Source of the DNA: Erythroxylum novogranatense
Lineage: Eukaryota; Streptophyta; Magnoliopsida; Malpighiales; Erythroxylaceae
Direction: 5' to 3'
NCBI GenBank assembly: GCA_029891385.1
Contig: CM057229.1
Span: forward strand, 5,085,001-5,149,000
Length of the DNA stretch: 64,000 nucleotides
Of the stretch, positions 25,201 to 36,760 are shown one piece after another. Each line of letters starts with the position of its first letter. Positions within the stretch are counted from its first letter, which is position 1. The position numbers and the translations under genes are program-made. Under the pieces are notes generated by a model. It was not told where the DNA came from, did no database searches, and saw only the letters and a list, made by a program, of their open reading frames with translations.

Positions 25201-26165
25201 ACAAGCACATAATTACACCCATTAAAACCTACCCCCTATGATGATCAAGTTCATATATATATAGTCTCCATGCATGCTTCTACCTACCAAAAGCATGTAA
25301 ACAACTATATTTCTTACCTTAGACAAGTTCAAGCTTTAGATATTCCTTACTTCTTCAAGTTCACTCACACCTCTCAACCTTTACCAAAACCTATGGCTAT
25401 CACCACAACCATGCATATCATCATCTTCTCAAGGTTTAAGCTTGGTCTAGTAAGTGAAAGGAGAAGGAGCAAGCAACTAAAAAGGGAAACTTTGTATAGG
25501 AGAAGGAGAAGACAACCGAATAAGCAAGAACAATGGGGAACAATGGCCTTCCAAGTGGAGTGTTTCGGATGAATGGAGAACAATAGCCTTCCAAGTGAAG
25601 TTTTTAACTTTAACAAGGAGAAAAGTCGATGGTGAAAGCATAATATAAGACAAAACTAATTAATAACATAGGACACTTGGCTTTAACATGGGAAAGAGAC
25701 AAAAAAGAATAAGTTAATCCTATGTAATTATACTTAATCCCAATTAATCTCTAATCATGGCACTAAAATAATTTCCTAATATTATTTATCCACTAATCTC
25801 ATGCCATTAGGCAATCCTGTTCAGTACAAAAAAAACTCAGTCAGTCAGTCAGTTAAAATTTTCCGGTCCGGGCACGAACCCCGAAAAATTCCAGAAAAAT
25901 TCTCATAAATCCCTAAAAATGGAAAACGATTTATGGCGCACTCAGAATAATTTTTCAAACACAATTACCCCATAAATTACACAAAGAATCTCCATTTGAA
26001 ACCTAAGCCGGAAAATGTCATGAACGCATGTATACTATGTGCATATGCAACCAATCGTTAATCATGGAGGCTATATGCTGTATGTTCATACCGAGATTCA
26101 ATTCAATACGTCTAACCCATTCCAAATTACCAAAATACCCTTCCTATTGGAGATGGGATGTTACA
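22231..26165 (-). repeat. Tekay element A: 5' LTR (right copy)
   Basis: Partner of 13816-17714, 36 bp longer mainly through homopolymer differences. The GC-rich module lies at about 23672-23835 and the conserved block at 23552-23595. Near 25833-25852 it holds a run of four CAGT-type units (CAGTCAGTCAGTCAG) that the left copy lacks. It ends in TTACA at 26165, followed by GAACT. Confidence 0.92.
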
Positions 26166-26994
26166 GAACTTGTCTTTGAATCCTTCTTAAAAAATGTATA
26201 TTTTTCTTCTAGCTTTCCAACGCTTCTGACCGTGTCTAATTTGGAGCTCGGAGTCAAAAGTTATTCAAGTTAGAAGTCTGATAGGTCGGATCGCCGAGCA
26301 GGTCGCTCGGCTCGGCACGCGAGCGCCCAAGGCGCTCGGCAGGCCGACCGAGGCGATCGCTCGGCCATGTCGAGCGAGCTCGCGTTTGGGGGTCGGTTTT
26401 GGCCGACCGACCCCTCTCCATTCTTTTGGCCATAACTTTTTACATAGACCTCCGATTGACCCCATTTTTGAAGCGATGGATTCCTAAAAAAATTTTCTAT
26501 CTTTATAAATCTAATTTACCAGTATTTCTTTTAAATTGAAAAAGGTGATTTGAAACAAAGTGTGGAGGTCGGCTGATCAAGTCTGAATATACTTCACTAA
26601 TTTTTAAATATCTGGAGCTATAGGGCTCGGATCGAGGCGATTCTTGTTTTAAATGAAACTGGAGACATAAATCTACACTTTTTATGAAGGAGCCGATCAG
26701 TAATTCAGCCTCTAAAGTTTTCAAATTTTGACATGAATCGGTAGAGGGACTGTTTTCACTGTTTTCTTTACGATAGTATTTTTTTGCCATAACTTTTTCA
26801 TTTCTAATCCGAATTAAAAGATTTCAGTGGCGTTAGAATCGTGAGATCATGAGGAACATTTTTTTAATTAAAAATCCAATCCCAAATTTTCTATTAAAAG
26901 TTTTCCTATTTGTGGTCGGTATGTGTTCGATTTGGGTCTTTCATGCTTATATGGGTCCGAATGTTGGGCCTCAGAGACGGGGTCCAACATCTCT

Positions 26995-27600
26995 TATCCT
27001 CACACACTCCAACAAAATGATGTTGCTGACCGTAAAATTAGGAACATCACAGAAACAGGCCTTACATTACTCCTCCATGCCCACCTACCCAAAACATTCT
27101 GGTATGAAGCCTTTTCAACAGCTGTCTACCTAATCAACCTTCTCCCTACACCAGTGCTTCTCAATAAAACACCTCATGAAGTCTTGTTCTGTACCAAACC
27201 TAATCTCACACACCTAATAGTGTTTGGATTTGCTTGCTTTCCCTTCCTCGGCTGCACAGGGTCTGATAAGCTCACTCCTAAGGCCAAACCATGCATCTTT
27301 CTTGGGTATTCTTCTCAACATAAGGGTTATCGGTGTCTTGATCCTACCACACATAAAATCCATCTCTCTCGACATGTTCGTTTCATTGAAACCCAATTTC
27401 CATACAAAGACCTTACCACTCCACTACCCCATATTCACTCCCCACTCACAATAACATTACCATTACCATTACCATCACAAACACCAATATCATCTTCCCA
27501 TCATCAATCCTCATCCCACCAACCCTTACCCAAAAACTCATCTCAACAAACCCATCATCCCATGACAATCCGCACTCGCACAAATACCAGGCGACCATGA
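26995..27600 (+). pseudogene. copia integrase C-terminal half
   Basis: The copia frame resumes after the duplicated TCTCT with PHTLQQNDVADRK, the conserved integrase segment whose usual form is PxTPQQNGVAERK. It continues through FWYEAFSTAVYLIN, the TPHEVLF and FGFACFP segments, and the KCIFLGYSSxxKGYRC-like stretch here written KPCIFLGYSSQHKGYRC. The tail is rich in proline, serine and threonine. The frame ends in TGA at 27598-27600, before the RT. The catalytic glutamate region carries substitutions relative to family consensus (Asp where Gly or Glu is usual). Confidence 0.85.
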
Positions 27601-29170
27601 AAATTTTCAGATTATGTTACCTTTCATACTACCAACTCCTTTCCTGATCCTCCTGACCCTACCTGTTATACACAAGCAAAAAAAAATTCCCATTGGTGTC
27701 AAGCTATGTCCAAAGAACTTCACGCTCTCCATCGAAATAAAACCTAGACTCTTGTCGCACCTCCAATCAATGCCAATATCGTAGGTTGCAAATGGGTCTT
27801 TAGAACCAAAAGAAAACCTGATGGCACAATAGATCGTTACAAAGCCCGTCTCGTATCCAAAGGTTATTACCAATCACCCGGCATTGACTATACTGACACC
27901 TTTAATCCCGTCATCAAGCCAACAACTATTCGCATAATTCTCACCATTTCCCTCTCCAATTCTTGGCTCATCCGTCAATTAGATGTCAACAATGCATTCC
28001 TTCATGGGAATCTTCATGAACTAGTTTACATGCTTCAACCTCCAGGATTTGTTGATCCTCAACATGCTCATTATGTTTGTCATCTTTATAAAGCTCTTTA
28101 TGGTTTAAAACAAGCACCCCATGCCTGGTTTCAAAGTCTAAGCCAACAACTTCTTGACCTCCAGTTCACTCAATCCAAATCTGACACCTCTCTCTTCATT
28201 CACACTACTCCCACTACTACTACATTTGTGTTGGTTTATGTTGATGATATCCTTGTTACTGGCTCTTCCCAATCTTTCATTATCACTCTCATAGATACTC
28301 TACATACCACATTCTCTATCAAAGACCTAGGTCCCCTTCACTACTTTCTTGGACTTGAAACCACCACCACATCAAATGGCCTTCTCCTTAACCAAACAAA
28401 ATATACCAAAGACCTTCTTTCTCGTACAAAACTTGATCAATCTAAACCCACTCCAACTCCAATGACTCCTACTTTACCCCTCTCCAAAAACTATGGAATA
28501 CTATTTTCTGACCCAACTGAATACAGAAGCACCGTTGGGGCTCTACAATACCTTTGCCTTACCCGTCCTGATATTCAATTTACCGTCAACAAGGTCTCCC
28601 AATTCCTGCATTGTCCTACTAATGCTCACTGGACAGCTGTTAAGCGCATCCTCCACTATCTACGTTCCACTATCTCTCACGGTTTACACTTTCTCAAATC
28701 ACCAACACTTACCCTCGCAGCCTACTATGATGCTGATTGGGCCGGATGTCCAGATGATCGTCGCTCTACTTTTGGTTATTGTGTTTACCTGGGCCCTAAT
28801 CTTATTTCTTGGAGTGCCAAGAAACAACCCATGATTACTCGCTCCAAAGATCAAGGTAATATCGAGTATTGCCCTTGCTTCAGCAGAAGTATGTTGGATT
28901 ACATCACTTCCTCTTTCCATCCCACCACCAACACTTTGGTGTGACAATCTTGGTGCTACTTTCCTCACTGTTGATCCTGTTGCTCATGCTCGCACCAAAC
29001 ACATTGAAATAGATATTCATTTTGTTCGTGATTTGGTTGCCAAAAAATCTCTCCTCGTACGACACATTTCTGCCAAGGACCAAATTGCAGATGTCATGAC
29101 CAAACCCTTACCTACCACATTTTTCGCATTAATCGCGAGACAAGCTCATCACAGGCCAACCTTTAGCTTG
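27601..29170 (+). pseudogene. copia reverse transcriptase and RNase H
   Basis: After the stop at 27600 the frame continues with [46 protein letters not shown] and [12 protein letters not shown], then the polymerase motif [10 protein letters not shown] at about 28240, all in normal copia order. One in-frame TAG lies near 27747 where the family has tryptophan. RNase H follows: [20 protein letters not shown] near 28733, then [10 protein letters not shown] frameshift at about 28855-28945 separates the last segment, which encodes KHIEIDIHFVRD and ends near 29170. Only two or three small lesions disable this region, so it decayed late or lightly. Confidence 0.88.
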
Positions 29171-29178
29171 AAGGGGGA
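29171..29178 (+). other. copia polypurine tract
   Basis: AAGGGGGA lies immediately before the 3' LTR (TGATAACG at 29179), in the usual place for priming plus-strand DNA. Confidence 0.85.
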
Positions 29179-29367
29179 TGATAACGTATGTCTTTGATTC
29201 AGTCATAACAGTCAACTCCATGATTTCAGCAACATAATTTTAGCCTTAGAATCTTCTACTGTAATTATATTTCTATGTTTATACTTTCATTTCTTCTATA
29301 AATAGTTGTACAAATCGCCTATAGCAAATATACAAAAATAACACAATTCTTCTTCATTTATCTTTCA
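29179..29367 (+). repeat. copia 3' LTR
   Basis: It starts TGATAACGTATG and ends ATCTTTCA. Apart from its first bases it differs from the 5' LTR by only a handful of substitutions over 185 bp. The flank after it (ATAAG) is not duplicated on the left side. Confidence 0.9.
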
Positions 29368-29671
29368 ATAAGTTTCTTTATTCGTAATAACAGATTCGAT
29401 GTTCTGAGTTAGTTCATGTCTTTCGTTGGTGTAAATTGGTCATGGACAGATGTTGCACATTATTTTCTTCGATAAGGCCCTGTTTGGTTTGAGGGTTAAT
29501 AATGGAATGGAATGGAACGTAACACACTTTCATCGTTTATTTGAAGGTTTCATAATGGAATGGAATGGATTGGAATGGGATGCAAGCGGAGGGTTTCATG
29601 TTACATTCCATTCCATCCGAAACAGTGAAAATAAGAAACCTCCGGTTTGGGAGGTTTAGGATGGAACGTAA

Positions 29672-31201
29672 TGTAGCGCCCCCTTACCGCAGGGTACGCA
29701 TCGAGACGCCCATGGGTCGTTTCGACGCACATCCCACAATAAAGGTGCACTACGTTCGATCATTTCTATAATTCACATGGCATCAATGCAATAAAATCTA
29801 CAATATCAAAATCACTGAATTTTAAAAACCAAATGCTTGTCTCATATCGTAACGTCAAACAGAAATATAGACAAGTCTATCAGTTCCCTACAGTCTAAAT
29901 ACAATACTCCAAAACAAAAGAAAACTGATACAAAAGTCTATACTATGTCATCCTCAAAATCAATCCCAGTTGACCGACCTGTGTGCCATCGCTTCTCTTG
30001 CCAATGCGCTCACACGGCAGGAAAAATCTAACTCGAGCTAGAGTCTAATCTATCGCACCTAAAAATAGATGCAATTTTGGGTGAGTTTCATAACTCAATG
30101 AAAACCATCATCGATAGTTCACTCAATTCATGCATTGCGTGAATTGTGTACAAAGACATCACAAGAATATTCAATTATCATATAACAGCTTGCAATTTCT
30201 CATGCCATCACGTAACTCAAGAATTATCACAAATCGCTTAACTCATTTGTATGCAATGCATATGTGACTCTTTTCCAGCTTTGTTTCAAATGTTGTGACC
30301 GAGCGCTAAATCAAGTCGGTGTTCAAGAGACGCGCCTAGGGAGTAGGAGAGCCCTCATGCAGATGCACTAACTCCCTCGAGCTCGAGGTCCGATTCAAGA
30401 ATAAATGTTTGAGCTCAAAGCTCTTTTCAGTATTAATGGCGACTCAGGTCACAATGTTCATTATCTGTTCATGCATTTATGCATAAAATGCAAATGCTCA
30501 ATAATTCACATCTATATGGCTATGAAAGCTCGTTTATCACAATTTCTCAAAAAGCACGAAAGCGCCAATTCCCATTTATCGAAGCATGCATTTCAATCCA
30601 ACCATTCCGTAATCATACAATTCACATTTGTAAACAGTCACACAGAGCATTTAACAATCAAAATTTGAGGAACCAACTAGGTTACTCACTGGTTGCTCCC
30701 GAAACTAACGCCTGGAAGATCCAAAGAACGCTTGGAAGTTGACGCCCGATTGCTCCTCTATAACAAATAGCATACATGATATCAAAATTTGCACCATTAA
30801 GAGTGTTCAACAATGCACATGTATGAGATGTATTATGTACAATGCATGTTCATGATAAGTCTCGGGTATCGCTCTTTGATTCTTCTCAACACTATCCCAT
30901 ACCAAAATTCATTTAAGCATAACTAACACTTAGGTTTCTGCCTCTCTAGAGCCATTGAAATCACAATTCGTTTGTCACTGGCGTACTTTCAGACTTTCCG
31001 AAATACCCTTTTGGTTCACTGTTCACATTCAATCAGGAGGCAAAACTTGTGAAATTTGAGCTCACTCTCTTCTAGAAAAGTGTTCCTCTATCTTGTATCT
31101 TTCCATCGCCTCTAATTTCACTCAATTCGGTTCAATAATTTGGAAGATATGCCTCAAATATTTTCGGACTATTCCTCTCTAAAATAGAGTACTATATCCA
31201 A
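29672..31201 (-). repeat. Tekay element B: truncated 3' LTR
   Basis: Matches 44308-45847 of the right LTR throughout, up to the shared ACTATATCCAA. Beyond 31201 the sequence switches to Athila env-like DNA. About 1.9 kb of this LTR is lost. Differences from the right copy cluster at CAG, CTG and CG sites. Confidence 0.9.
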
Positions 31202-31203
31202 TG

Positions 31204-31990
31204 GCTCGAGCTCATAAGCCACCGTCATGTCAGTATTGTCAAGATCGAAAACATTCAAATTAACAGCCATCTGGGTGATATATGAACCAAGGATTAATGG
31301 TTTAGACTGTTGCAATACGTAATGAAACCGATGCATAAACCAAAATCCTAAGTTGACAGAATATGTCTATCCATACACCATGTAAAGTAAAATTCAGCCT
31401 TTGATAAAGTACCGCAGATCCTTACGACCAGAAAAATTGAAGGCTAACAACCGATGCATAATTTTGAAAACCGGTTGCTAAAAAGAACTCTTAGACAAGC
31501 TAGCATTGTAAGCACGAGGATCAATGCACCATTGATGCCATACTTCCGAAGCATTAAAATCAGAATGAAAGTCACATTGAGAGTTACGAAAGAAATCAGA
31601 TTCAATATCAGCAGTAGACATAAATCCCAATGCAACATTAAATTCAGCAATCGAAAAAGCAAATTCCTTTCCCATTAATCAAATTCAACAATATCCTCAA
31701 GATGCATATCAAAAGTCACAATTACATTGAAATGTGGTATAAAATTCACCGTTAATTCGTGGAAAGCAGGACAATTTATACGAGCAAAAGAACTCCATGC
31801 GATAGGACCCAATAATTGTACAAAACTATCATATATGCCTAAAGCTTGAAGTGTATCAAAATTAATAGACTTACAAGGATAGATCTTCATACCGTTGAAG
31901 TCGCTCATACTTTTCGGTATCTTGGGTAACACAAAGGAGGTGCACCCAATGCTTTGAGATCGTAAAGGGACTCCACCTCTACCTTGTTGG
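31204..31990 (-). pseudogene. Athila env-like ORF (ATHILA ORF1 family) fragment
   Basis: Minus-strand frames at 31675-31932 (LQALGIYDSFVQLLGPIAW, FHELTVNFIPHF) and 31478-31675 (GKEFAFSIAEFNVALGF, WHQWCIDP) match the order of the plant ATHILA ORF1/env-like protein. Further on (about 31300-31440), SGRKD and NLGFWFMHRFH segments follow. This gene lies downstream of integrase in Athila elements; its function is unproven, and an envelope role is only inferred by analogy. At least two stops or frameshifts split it, and the fragment is cut at 31202 by the deletion junction. Confidence 0.7.
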
Positions 31991-32890
31991 GACCGAAGAC
32001 GTGTTCTCGAGTGGGATACTGGGCTGTCGGTGTGAAAGTTGAAGTCATGCGGTTCTTGGTGGGGCTTCGGTGGGTAAACAATCTTAATGGGATGGGTTCA
32101 TCGATGCTTGGCTCTTCCGTTTGGGCATTGTTGCAATCGGTGAATTAAAACCTGCAAACACAAGACACAAGAGTCATGAAATTGCCAAAAACGTGAACAG
32201 AAGGTGGAATGGGAAATACGAAACTTGGGGGTGACGTGGATGTGGGATAGGTGAAGAAATCGAAAGAAAGGGAGGGAATGAGTGGTAAAATCGAGTCTTA
32301 AGCAATGGGCATGATGGACGCCCGTGAAATAGCAAGAATGAAGGGTTGTGATGAAAATAAATCTGGAAAATTAGGGATTGAGGTATTGTCGTGAATGGGC
32401 TGGAGATTGTTGGGGAAAATGTTAAGGGAAGATAGCAATGTGATGTGGAGAAGATGGGGTGGAGTCGGCTGTGAACGTGAGGGGTTTGGTGGAAATCAAA
32501 GAAGAAGAAGAAAATCTGGAGAAGAGGAGAGAAACAGGGGCTGGCGTGGCTGAGGGAACAAGGTGACAGAGGAGGAAAAATGAGTTTAAGTGACTTGGGG
32601 AAACAAGGAAAGATGAGCGGAATCGAAAAAATTTTTGTTTTTTTTTTTAATTAAATGAAAACTGGTATAAAATAAAACAATATAAAAATTATGACAGAAA
32701 ATAATAAAAAGAAATGAGAATTCTAACTAAATAATGAAAATAAAAATAACACTATTAAAGAAGGAATAATGACAAACTCGAACACTTTACTAAGTTACCT
32801 TAACATGCTTCTTTATAGTCGTAAGCTAGACTTATGTTGAACTTACTGATTCGTAGATAGGTTGGTGGAACCAACCCGATTTAATCAAAC
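31991..32890 (-). other. Athila-like element: spacer between integrase and env-like ORF
   Basis: No credible reading frame. It is purine-rich on the plus strand around 32200-32600 and has an A/T-rich stretch at 32630-32770 including a T run. Athila elements normally have noncoding DNA here. Confidence 0.5.
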
Positions 32891-33989
32891 TGCTCAATTG
32901 GTGAATGTTCATAATAAGGCTTAAGGCGGTGTCCGTTAACCTTGAAAATTTTAGAAGTATCTATGCTCAATTTCTACCGCACTACGAGAAAACACATTAG
33001 TAACAATAAACGGGCCAAGCCAACGAGATCGTAATTTTCCAGAAATAACTTAAGCTTTGAATGATAAAGAAGAACTTTTGTCCAATGGAAAATGTTTCTA
33101 GAAATCATCTTATCATGAAAAGCTTTAGTTTTATCCTTGTAAATTTTTGAATTTTCATATGCCTCATTACTTAATCTCCTCCAATTCTTGCAATTGTAAT
33201 TTCCGACTAGTGCTTACCTCTAATTGATCCATGTTCAACCGCTTCACGCCCAATAAGCTCTATGTTCAATTTCCACGGGTAAATGACAAGGCTTATCAAA
33301 ACTAACTTTGTAAGGCGACATACCTATAGGAGTTTTGTATGCATCCGATAAGCCCATAAAGCGCCATCCAATCAAGACTCCAATCTTTGCGGTTTGGGTT
33401 AACCACTTTTCCAAGATGGACTTGATTTCCTGTTGGATACTTCACCGCCTTGCCGGTTTCATGGATGATAGGCGGTAGAGATTGATGCGTAATACCACAT
33501 CGCTTCATTAGCGCTCAAAATCTTGTTGCAAAATGTGTTCCTCGATCGCTAATGATGGCTCGAGGCATTCCAAACCCGACAAAATATTTGATTTAACAAA
33601 ATCAATTACCGCTTTAGCATCATCGATATAGTAGCCTTAGCTTCAACCCACTTAGAAACATAGTTCATCGCTAATAGGATGTAATTCTTACCGAAAGAAG
33701 AAGGAACGAACCCATAAAATCTATTCCCAAACATCAAAAATTTCACATACCGAATGTTCAGTCAATGGCATCTCGATTCTTGGATCCCAAGTTACATTCT
33801 CCGACAACGATCGCAAGACTTGCAAAACATGTAAGAGTCATAAAATAACTTAGGCCAAAACAGTCCACATTCTAAAATTTTCCGCGTGATTCGCTTGGGC
33901 CCAAAATGCCCCCACGCATGGATGAATGACAAAATTGTAAAATAGATGAAATTTCATCATCGTGACGATCTCCTAACAACTGATCAAGA
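32891..33989 (-). pseudogene. Athila-like integrase, degenerate
   Basis: Minus-strand pieces in order: a CDVWGIDFMG-like core start (about 33720, degenerate), KAVIDFVK-like sequence (about 33600), MKRCGITHQ with VNPNRKDWS (33302-33508, core end), and an IFKVNGHRLKPYY-like C-terminus (about 32915-32950). These follow the usual Ty3/gypsy integrase layout without a chromodomain. Frames shift repeatedly, so no functional protein is expected. Confidence 0.7.
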
Positions 33990-34540
33990 CAAAATTTCCT
34001 GGTAAGGCTCATCCCAAACATAATATTTAGCCTCACGCTTAATTTTATCTTTTTCAGCTCTAGACAAATCATTAGGTAACGATTTGGTAACTAAAAAATT
34101 TACTATGTCCGCATACCAAGGGGTTACCTGTTGAACTGCGAAAAGGCTCTCATCTGGAAATTTGTCGTGAAGGACATCAGATGTAGTACTGGATGTGATT
34201 CGGCTTAAGTGGTCAGCCACCAAATTCTCTGCTCCTCTCTTGTTGCAAATTTCCGCATCAAATTCTTGAATCAATAAGATCCAATAATCAACTGGCTTGG
34301 CTTCTTTCTTGTTCACTAAGTACCTTAGCGCGGCATGATCAGAATAGATAATCACCTTGGTTCCTAGCAAATAAGATCAAAACTTCTCCAAGCCAAAGAC
34401 GACTGCTAGAAACTCCTTCTCCGTAGGAATAATTTTTCATGCATCATTAATGTCATAGAAGCATAATAAATGACATGAGGTACCTTATCCACTTTTGTCC
34501 CAACACAACGCCATCATGCATAATCTCGACGATCGCACAT
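33984..34540 (-). pseudogene. Athila-like RNase H and start of integrase
   Basis: The 128-codon frame at 33984-34370 contains [20 protein letters not shown] and [10 protein letters not shown], the standard end of the Ty3/gypsy RNase H domain, followed by an integrase N-terminal linker with YYVWDEPY. The upstream RNase H portion (34375-34530) is out of frame. Confidence 0.8.
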
Positions 34541-35480
34541 CAATTCAAAGGAATGTCCCATCGTGGTGGCTGAATAATCGGTGCGGTAGTGAGACGCTCC
34601 TTTAGCTCGTTGAACGCATTTCGACATTGTTCGTCAAAATCGAATTTCACATCTTTCTGGAGCAATTGACACATGGGTTGCGCAATTTTTGAGAAGTCCT
34701 TGATAAATCGCCGATAAAATCCTGCATGACCAAGAAAAGAACGAACTTCCCGCACATTCGCGGGGTAAGATAAAGATTGAATAACATCTATCTTGGCCTT
34801 ATCGACTTCAATTCCTCGACGAAAACAAGATGACCTAAAATAATGCCTTCATTAACCATAAAGTGACACTTCTCGTAATTTAAAACCAAATTAGTTTCAA
34901 TGCAACGTTTCAGCACTTTTTCAAGGTTAATGATACATGCTTCAAAAGACTCTCCATATACTGTGAAATCGTCCATAAAAATTTCCATGCAATTTTCCAC
35001 TAAATTGGAGAAAATACTTACCATACACCGTTGAATGTCATTTGGTGCGTTGCACAATCCAAATGGCATTCGTCGGTAGGTGAAGGTACCGAATGGGCAT
35101 GTGAAGGTCGTCTTTTCCTGATCCTGTGGTGCCACCAAAATCTGATGATATCCTGAATACCCATCTAAACAACAATAGTGAGATTTTCCGGCTAATCTTT
35201 CAAGCATCTGATCAATAAAAGGAAGCGAAAAGTGATCTTTTCTAGTAACTGAATTAAGCCTCCTATAATCTATGCATACTCGCCAACCATTTTGAACACG
35301 GGTCGGAATTAACTCACCATTGCTATTTTCCATGACCGTAACACCAGTTTTCTTTGGTACGACTTGTACCGGACTTACCCACTTACTATCCGAAATCGGA
35401 TAAATGATGCCTGCGTCAAGAAGTTTCAAAATCTCTTTCTTTACCACGCCCATCATGGGTGGATTAAGTCGACGCTGTGG
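34540..35480 (-). pseudogene. Athila-like reverse transcriptase
   Basis: The frame at 34788-35456 holds the RT fingers and palm in order: SPVQVVPKKTG, WRVCIDYRRLN, LDGYSGYHQI, FGTFTYRRMPFGLCNAP and the catalytic FMDDFTVYG. The separate frame 34540-34755 holds the connection segment REVRSFLGHAGFYRRFI. FMDDF(T/S)VYG is characteristic of Athila/Tat rather than chromoviruses. A frameshift near 34790 separates the two parts. Confidence 0.88.
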
Positions 35481-35899
35481 TTGCCTTTACCTCTTTCGCC
35501 TCGTCCTCTATCAAAATTGCATGCATATAGTGGACCGATTCCTTTCAAATCAGCGATTGTCCACCCAAAGCTTCTTTATGCGCCTTCAAAACATTGATAA
35601 GTTGATTTTCCTGCGCATCGAAAGTTGGTTAGAAATAATCAAAGGTAATGTATCTTTCTCACCTAAAAGACATATTTAAGGTGATTGGGCAAGTTTTTCA
35701 ATTCCAAAGTTGGTGGTTTGAGTAATGATGGCATCAATTTGTCTTCCTCTCAAGCTTCTACGGACGTGAGTTCCGGAGTAAAGAGTTTGTTGTCTCCACC
35801 GCACATGATAACGCTTCCTCTTCATTATTAAACACCAACGAATCAGCACCTTCCTCCCATCAGAAGCGTTTTGCCTTGGCTTCCTAGATAACGTGACTT

Positions 35900-36760
35900 C
35901 CTCCTTTGTCGGACATCGTTGAACGTTATCTACGTTGTCTTTAAATCACCAATGACGAAATTTCCTTCTCTTCGTGAGCAACACGCAATCTGTTGGTGGT
36001 TTCCTTCAATTAACGCAGGTTCCTCACTCCCATACTCTCCCGCATCCTTGTGCCTTTGTCTTGATGACGTGAATTGCTCCTTAACTTCACCAATCAATGT
36101 TGATTCTTCCTCCTTGTGTGACCATAACGTTAGCTGTTGGTCTCTTCCCTTTGACGCATTTTCTGGATATCCTTGATCAATTGACGCAATTTCCACTAAA
36201 TCCTCTTCATCTGTGATGTCCAAACTCCAATGTTCCTGCATCCATATGTCAACAAAATCTACATAGACAACAGATTGCTCATCATCTGGAATTTTCATGG
36301 TATTATAGATATTGAATTTAATTAAGTCACCATCAAATTCCATAGTTAACGACCCATCGTGAACATCGATTTTAGTTCTAGTCGTTTTAAAACGGTCTTC
36401 CGAATAAAATCGAGTGGAAGATGATGAGTCATCTGTGCCCATCGCAAAATATAAAAGTCACCGCAAAAGCATATTTCCCACTTGAACTAATATATCCTCT
36501 AACACACCTTTCGTAAGATTGATCGATCCGCTAATTGAATTACCACGTTAGTTTCTTTAAGAGGTCCAACATTCAAAGATTTATAAACATCATATGGCAT
36601 GACATTAATGGACGCACCTAAATCTAACATAGCTCTTTCAATTCGCAGATTACCAATTTGACACGGGATAGTAAACATACCTGGATCTTGGCATTTCGGT
36701 GGAAGTTTTTTCTTTGCAAGATGGCTGAAACGTTTCGCTTAACCGAACTTTCTCATTGGA
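35900..36760 (-). pseudogene. Athila-like aspartic protease region
   Basis: On the minus strand, 36595-36630 reads MLDLGASINVMP, the protease active-site motif of Athila/Tat elements, preceded by a CQIGNLRIERA-like segment. The 170-codon frame 35930-36442 contains RTKIDVHDGSLTMEFDG, the conserved stretch after the protease, followed by an acidic linker towards RT. Indels between 36442 and 36595 break continuity. Confidence 0.78.

Larger units (their letters stand above)
13816..26165 (-). mobile_element. Complete Tekay/Del-type Ty3/gypsy chromovirus, minus strand
   Basis: Two long direct repeats (13816-17714 and 22231-26165) enclose a 4.5-kb internal region whose traces of gag, protease, RT, RNase H, integrase and chromodomain read on the minus strand. 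The flanking duplication GAACT (13811-13815 and 26166-26170) is perfect. In element sense the LTR runs TGTAACATCC to GGTGCTACA. The primer site lies beside the right LTR and the polypurine tract beside the left. Coding is badly fragmented by small indels, with no frame above about 112 codons, although the LTR cores are almost identical. This combination is discussed under findings. Confidence 0.93.
11625..26989 (+). mobile_element. Solo LTR (chromovirus-like), about 3.0 kb, with a Tekay element inserted
   Basis: It starts TGTTGGGCCCCG and ends CGGGGTCCAACA, which are terminal inverted sequences with one mismatch. It is flanked by TCTCT at 11620-11624 and 26990-26994. The LTR's own DNA is 11625-13815 plus 26171-26989; the rest is the nested element at 13816-26165. 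No coding sequence is present. Purine-rich leader-like sequence lies at 11830-12140, with a possible donor AAAGGTAAGC near 12135. A CTTCATGAAAGTTGTAGA repeat is at 13651, a GC-rich palindromic module at 26280-26400, and a TCCGATTGACC block at about 26451. Confidence 0.87.
4393..29367 (+). mobile_element. Ty1/copia retrotransposon, split by two nested insertions
   Basis: Short LTRs of about 189 bp at 4393-4578 and 29179-29367 are near-identical and face the same way. The 5' LTR abuts a tRNA-Met primer site, and the 3' LTR is preceded by an AAGGGGGA polypurine tract. Between them, in plus-strand order, lie gag, protease, GAG-pre-integrase/integrase, RT and RNase H. The integrase is cut by solo LTRs at 6539-11398 and 11625-26989; leaving those out, the element is about 4.75 kb. 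The short LTRs and gene order suggest an Ale/Ivana-like lineage, which is inference. Stop codons and frameshifts show it is no longer autonomous. No target duplication is visible: the right flank starts ATAAG and the left does not. Confidence 0.9.

Noticed and set aside
15497..25616. Identical ORFs at 15497-15727/23926-24156 and 16845-17072/25270-25572
   Set aside because: Identical because both lie in the recent LTR pair of element A. No protein features.
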